64,000 bases of DNA from Shinella sp. XGS7 (lineage in GTDB: Bacteria; Pseudomonadota; Gammaproteobacteria; Burkholderiales; Burkholderiaceae_C). This document shows positions 59,999 through 64,000 of this stretch, piece after piece. Under the pieces are notes generated by a model that did no database searches, was not told where the DNA came from, and saw only the letters and a list, made by a program, of their open reading frames with translations. The stretch's first letter is position 1; each line of letters starts with the position of its first letter. Made by a program: the position numbers and the translations under genes. Location of the stretch: positions 3,299,001 to 3,363,000 of the forward strand of contig NZ_CP084758.1 of the NCBI RefSeq assembly GCF_020535565.1. Direction: 5' to 3'.

Positions 59999-61894
59999 TC
60001 AGACCCTTGGGCGCAGCAGCTCGGCCCAGAGCAGCAGCAGGGCCAGCCACAGCAGCCAGCCCCAGCGCGGGCGCGACAGCGGCGCCAGGAGCTCGCGCTG
60101 CCCGCCCGGGCCGAAACAGCCCCGGCGCTGCAGCAAGGCCCAGCGTATGAACTGGCCCAGCGCCTCGGCGCTTTCGGGGCCGGGCAGGCCGGGGGTGAGC
60201 CGGCGTTCCGCCAGCGGCTGCCGGGTCCGGACGTAGAGGGCGTGGAAGGCCTGCTCCGGTCGCCCGGCCTGCTGGCTGCGGTGACTCAGCTGGTGGAACA
60301 GACCCTGCACCGCATCTGGGGGCAGGGCCAGCCGGCGCAGCCAGAGCCAGGAGCGGCGTTGCAGCAACAGGCCTTCCGCGCTCAGGCTCAGGGTCCAGCG
60401 CAGGCTGACTGCGTGCAGCAGCAGGGCCTGCAGCAGGGCAGCCGCCAGGCCAGGGCCTGAGCTCAGCAGCGCCGGCAAGCCCTCGAGGCCGCGCTCATGC
60501 AGCAGCAGGCTCAGCAGGCCCAGGGGCAGCAGGAGCAGGGCGGCCAGCCAGCGCCAGCCCCGGCCCTCGAACTCCAGGGTCCAGGCCTGGGCTGTTTCCC
60601 GGGCCCGGACGCCGGGCGGCAGCGCAGGCGCCTGCTCGCCCAGCGGCGTCTGGGCCAGGGACTGCTGGGTTCGCCAGCTGGCCTGGCGGCTGAGGCTGTC
60701 GGGCGCCTCATCGCGCTGCGGGTCTGCGGCTTGCACCGGCACCGGGTAGGCGATCTCCAGGCCGCCATCCGGCCGCTGCAACTCCAGGCGCCAGTCCACG
60801 CTTTCCCCGCCTCGCACCGCGCCCTGGGCGGGGACATCCGCAGGCAGCTCGAAGCGGGCATGCAGGATCAGCCCACCCTGGGGTGTGGGCTGACGGGCCA
60901 GCCGGGCTTGCAGAGTCTGCACGCAGCGCTGGGGGCGGCCCGAGCTCTGCTCGTCGCAGCGGTACTGGGCCATGCTCAGCGTGAGCAATTCGGCCCCGCG
61001 TGCCGCCGCGGCCGTGGCGCCGAGCTGCAGGCGGACCTCCAGGGGCTGACCGGCGCGGGGCTCGGGCGGCGCCAGGACCAGGTCCGCGCCGCGATAGCGC
61101 CAGGCCAGCAGCGACTGCCTGGCGGCCGCGCCGAGCAGCAGCAGGCCCACGCCCACGAAGAGCAGGGTCAGGGCGCGCACCCACCAGGGCGCGCCATTGA
61201 GCCAGAAGACCGCGGCCAGGGGAAAGCTGATGCCACACCAGAAGAAGGCGAAGAGCCAGAGCCCCAGCTGCGCGCGGCTGGCGGAGTTGGGCTCGGTGAT
61301 GAGCCGCACGCCGGTGCCGCGGTCGTTGCGCCAGGCGGCGGAGCCGCTCAGGGCGCGCCAGAACACCAGGGCCGCCCCCAGGCTGATGGCCGGGAAGACC
61401 AGGGCGAAAGGCAGGTGGAGCAGGAGCATGGGCCAGCGCAGCTGGCGGTCCAGCAGGGCGCGCTGGGGTTGTCGGGGGTCCACCCAGGCTTGCAGGGCCG
61501 GGCCGCCCTCGCGGGCCGCCTGCAGACGCTGCAGCCAGCGCTGATGCCAGTCGCCGACGCTGTCATGCAGCCCGCCCTCATCCAGGCCGACTCGGCTGGC
61601 TTCATAGCTGCGGCCCTGGAACTCGTAGCGGTAGCGGGCCCGCACCGCGTGGCTGAGCTGGCCCTTCTTGCCGGTGTGGGTGTCCAGCGAGGCGTCCAGC
61701 ACCTGGATGGGCACGGGCTGCCAGTCGCGCACCTCCCAGGCGGCGTACAGGCTGATGCCCAGGGGCCTCAGGCCGCCCAGATAGGCCACGCCGCCGAAGA
61801 CCAGCGCAAACAGAGCGCTGAAGAGCATCGCCAGCAGGCGCGCGCCCCAGCCCAGGGTCTGTTCATCCCCGCCATCCCTGATCGTTCTTGTCAT
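59999..61894 (-). CDS. DUF3592-domain membrane protein
   Basis: The protein has 631 residues. Membrane segments are at about 20-50, 165-190, 215-260 and 445-510. The part after the first helix ('VPIQVLDASLDTHTGKKGQ', 'RYRYEFQGRSYEASRVGL') is the DUF3592 domain, and a soluble beta-rich part lies at about 270-430. No enzymatic motif is seen. It converges on the short-chain dehydrogenase with an 8-base gap. Its start is about 40 bases beyond the acnB terminator, so it has its own promoter or is read through weakly. Function unknown. Confidence 0.8.
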   Translation of the reverse strand: MTRTIRDGGDEQTLGWGARLLAMLFSALFALVFGGVAYLGGLRPLGISLYAAWEVRDWQPVPIQVLDASLDTHTGKKGQLSHAVRARYRYEFQGRSYEASRVGLDEGGLHDSVGDWHQRWLQRLQAAREGGPALQAWVDPRQPQRALLDRQLRWPMLLLHLPFALVFPAISLGAALVFWRALSGSAAWRNDRGTGVRLITEPNSASRAQLGLWLFAFFWCGISFPLAAVFWLNGAPWWVRALTLLFVGVGLLLLGAAARQSLLAWRYRGADLVLAPPEPRAGQPLEVRLQLGATAAAARGAELLTLSMAQYRCDEQSSGRPQRCVQTLQARLARQPTPQGGLILHARFELPADVPAQGAVRGGESVDWRLELQRPDGGLEIAYPVPVQAADPQRDEAPDSLSRQASWRTQQSLAQTPLGEQAPALPPGVRARETAQAWTLEFEGRGWRWLAALLLLPLGLLSLLLHERGLEGLPALLSSGPGLAAALLQALLLHAVSLRWTLSLSAEGLLLQRRSWLWLRRLALPPDAVQGLFHQLSHRSQQAGRPEQAFHALYVRTRQPLAERRLTPGLPGPESAEALGQFIRWALLQRRGCFGPGGQRELLAPLSRPRWGWLLWLALLLLWAELLRPRV

Positions 61895-61935
61895 GGGGCC
61901 AGCATAGCAAGCCCGCCCCCCGGGTGCATGACAGG

Positions 61936-61962
61936 AAAAAGGCCCGCCGAAGCGGGCCTTTC
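61936..61962 (-). terminator. rho-independent terminator of acnB
   Basis: Read on the minus strand: AAAGGCCCGC, TTCG, GCGGGCC and then TTTTT. A 7-bp G/C stem (10 bp with the A/T pairs) with a UUCG tetraloop and a U5 tail lies 24 bases past the acnB stop. It has all the elements of an intrinsic terminator. Confidence 0.9.
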
Positions 61963-61984
61963 ATCGTGGCGCGGGGCCGGTCGA

Positions 61985-64000
61985 TCAGACGCTCTTGGCC
62001 ACGTCCGCGTATTCCTCGATCTGGTCGAAGTTCATGTAGCGGTAGACGCTGGCCTTGTCGGCGTCGATCACGCCCATCTCCTTCAGGTACTCCTCCTTGG
62101 TCGGCAGGCGGCCCAGGCGGGACGCGATGGCGGCCAGCTCGGCCGAGCCCAGGAACACATTGGTGTTCTTGCCCAGACGGTTGGGGAAGTTGCGGGTGGA
62201 GGTGGAGATGACGGTGGCGCCTTCGCGGACCTGGGCCTGGTTGCCCATGCACAGCGAGCAGCCCGGCATCTCGGTGCGCGCACCGGCGGTGCCGAAGGCG
62301 GCGTAGTGGCCTTCCTTGATCAGCTCGCTCTGGTCCATCTTGGTCGGCGGCGCGACCCACAGCTTGACCGGGATGTCGCGCTGGCCGCCCAGCAGCTTGG
62401 CCGCGGCACGGAAGTGGCCGATATTGGTCATGCAGGAGCCGATGAAGGCTTCGTCGATCTTGGTGCCGGCCACGTCGGACAGGAACTTGGCGTCGTCCGG
62501 GTCGTTGGGGCAGCAGACGATGGGTTCCTTGATTTCGGCCAGATCGATCTCGATCACGGCAGCGTACTCGGCGTCCTTGTCGGCTTCCAGCAGCTCGGGC
62601 TTGGCCAGCCAGGCCTCGACCTTCTCGATGCGGCGCTGCAGGGTCTTGGCGTCGGCATAACCGTCGGCGATCATGTTCTTCATCAGCACGATATTGCTGC
62701 TGAGGTATTCCTTGATCGGCTCGGGATTGAGCTTGATGGTGCAGCCGGCGGCCGAGCGCTCGGCCGAGGCATCGCTCAGCTCGAAAGCCTGTTCCACCTT
62801 CAGGTCGGGCAGACCTTCGATTTCCAGGATGCGGCCGGAGAACACATTCTTCTTGCCGGCCTTGGCCACGGTCAGCAGACCGGCCTTGATGGCGTACAGG
62901 GGGATGGCATGCACCAGGTCACGCAGGGTGACGCCGGGCTGCAGCTCGCCCTTGAAGCGCACCAGCACCGACTCGGGCATGTCCAGCGGCATCACGCCGG
63001 TGGCGGCGCCGAAGGCCACCAGACCGGAGCCGGCCGGGAAGGAGATGCCGATGGGGAAGCGGGTGTGCGAGTCGCCGCCGGTGCCCACGGTGTCGGGCAG
63101 CAGCAGGCGGTTCAGCCAGCTGTGGATCACGCCGTCACCCGGACGCAGGGCCACGCCGCCGCGGTTGGAGATGAAGGCGGGCAGCTCGCGGTGGGTCTTG
63201 ACGTCCACCGGCTTGGGGTAGGCCGCGGTGTGGCAGAAGGACTGCATCACCAGGTCCGCGCTGAAGCCCAGGCAGGCCAGGTCCTTCAGCTCGTCGCGGG
63301 TCATCGGGCCGGTGGTGTCCTGCGAGCCGACCGTGGTCATCTTGGGTTCGCAGTAGGTGCCCGGGCGCACGCCCTGACCTTCCGGCAGGCCGACGGCGCG
63401 ACCGACCATCTTCTGCGCCAGGGTGAAGCCGGCCTTGGACTCGGCAGGGGCCGAGGGCAGGCGGAACAGGGTGGAGGCGGGCAGGCCCAGGAACTCGCGT
63501 GCCTTGGCGGTCAGCGAGCGTCCGATGATCAGGTTGATGCGGCCGCCGGCGCGCACTTCGTCGAACAGCACATCGCTCTTGAGCTTGAACTCGGCGACGG
63601 TCTCACCGTTCTTCACCAGCTTGCCGTCATAGGGCAGCACGTCGATGACGTCACCCATCTCCAGCTTGCTCACGTCCACCTCGATGGGCAGCGAGCCGGA
63701 GTCTTCCTGGGTGTTGAAGAAGATGGGGGCGATCTTGCCGCCCAGGGTCACGCCGCCGAAGCGCTTGTTCGGCACGAAGGGGATGTCCTGGCCGGTGGCC
63801 CAGATCACCGAGTTGGTGGCGGACTTGCGGCTGGAGCCGGTGCCGACCACGTCGCCCACATAGGCCACGAGGTTGCCCTTCTTCTTCAGGTCCTCGATGA
63901 ACTGCATCGGGCCGCGCTTGCCGTCTTCCTCGGGCTTGAAGGCCGCGTCGGGGCGGGTGTTCTTCAGCATGGCCAGGTAGTGCAGCGGGATGTCCGGGCG
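61985..64000 (-). CDS. acnB: aconitate hydratase B, N-terminus beyond window
   Basis: This is the 3' portion (672 codons including stop) of the TCA-cycle bifunctional aconitate/2-methylisocitrate hydratase; the frame is open through base 64000. Iron-sulfur ligands are seen as '[12 protein letters not shown]' and the CxxC in '[13 protein letters not shown]'. Other AcnB hallmarks are '[17 protein letters not shown]', '[20 protein letters not shown]' and '[14 protein letters not shown]'. The missing part would hold the HEAT-like N-terminal domain. A strong terminator follows. Confidence 0.96.
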   Translation of the reverse strand, partial: RPDIPLHYLAMLKNTRPDAAFKPEEDGKRGPMQFIEDLKKKGNLVAYVGDVVGTGSSRKSATNSVIWATGQDIPFVPNKRFGGVTLGGKIAPIFFNTQEDSGSLPIEVDVSKLEMGDVIDVLPYDGKLVKNGETVAEFKLKSDVLFDEVRAGGRINLIIGRSLTAKAREFLGLPASTLFRLPSAPAESKAGFTLAQKMVGRAVGLPEGQGVRPGTYCEPKMTTVGSQDTTGPMTRDELKDLACLGFSADLVMQSFCHTAAYPKPVDVKTHRELPAFISNRGGVALRPGDGVIHSWLNRLLLPDTVGTGGDSHTRFPIGISFPAGSGLVAFGAATGVMPLDMPESVLVRFKGELQPGVTLRDLVHAIPLYAIKAGLLTVAKAGKKNVFSGRILEIEGLPDLKVEQAFELSDASAERSAAGCTIKLNPEPIKEYLSSNIVLMKNMIADGYADAKTLQRRIEKVEAWLAKPELLEADKDAEYAAVIEIDLAEIKEPIVCCPNDPDDAKFLSDVAGTKIDEAFIGSCMTNIGHFRAAAKLLGGQRDIPVKLWVAPPTKMDQSELIKEGHYAAFGTAGARTEMPGCSLCMGNQAQVREGATVISTSTRNFPNRLGKNTNVFLGSAELAAIASRLGRLPTKEEYLKEMGVIDADKASVYRYMNFDQIEEYADVAKSV

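Noticed and set aside
59327-60460. 377-codon frame suggesting a dehydrogenase fused to a long tail
   Set aside because: After about residue 46 the sequence is the wrong frame of the dehydrogenase; the real continuation is in the neighbouring frame.

Overview
The window looks like a chromosome segment of a GC-rich betaproteobacterium, most likely order Burkholderiales near the Roseateles/Pelomonas/Paucibacter group. The reasons are the high GC, the pervasive C/G third codon positions, the gene content (AcnB, an XrtA exosortase locus) and the dense ATGA-overlapping gene arrangement. The genus assignment is inference; no rRNA gene is present to anchor it.

About two thirds of the window (1 to about 44.9 kb) is an exosortase A (XrtA, PEP-CTERM system) exopolysaccharide locus in several blocks. 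At the left edge prsT and a partial GT1-type glycosyltransferase run leftward, divergent from a VAO-type flavin oxidase. A long rightward operon (5793-28056) encodes an outer-membrane export lipoprotein (broken by a one-base frameshift), chain-length determinant, tyrosine autokinase, outer-membrane beta-barrel, AAA ATPase, DUF3473 deacetylase, FemAB-like protein, glycosyltransferases, exosortase XrtA fused to EpsI, UDP-sugar dehydrogenase, an asparagine-synthase-like amidotransferase, a CapK/PaaK-like adenylating protein, an O-antigen-ligase-like membrane protein, another deacetylase and another GNAT/FemAB-like protein. A leftward block (32798-28068) adds a GT2 glycosyltransferase, a cysteine-less asparagine-synthase-like enzyme, a WalW-like deacetylase and an acyltransferase-3 membrane protein. 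A pyruvyltransferase-like gene follows (33092-34024).

A second leftward operon (41720-34041) starts with an acyl carrier protein and continues with two XrtA-associated alpha/beta-hydrolase-fold proteins, a DegT-like PLP protein, a duplicated GNAT protein, a small secreted TPR protein and a Wzx-type flippase. It is divergent from an AMP-dependent ligase and a PLP decarboxylase (42063-44905). Together ligase, ACP, decarboxylase, hydrolase-fold proteins and GNATs look like a small-molecule (amino-acyl or acyl) pathway that decorates the exopolysaccharide. This is the most interesting poorly described module here. No PEP-CTERM substrate and no priming sugar transferase lies in the window.

The right third is mixed: a periplasmic cyclic-nucleotide phosphodiesterase/nucleotidase, a histidine-kinase-like protein with a response regulator-TPR protein, a bacterial lipoxygenase with a complete iron-ligand set, a 1686-residue kinase/AAA/GAF/GGDEF signalling protein, an erythromycin-esterase-like protein, a LysR regulator divergent from a frameshifted short-chain dehydrogenase, a DUF3592 membrane protein, and the 3' part of acnB with a strong UUCG-loop terminator. 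I saw no tRNA, rRNA, CRISPR array, insertion sequence or phage gene.
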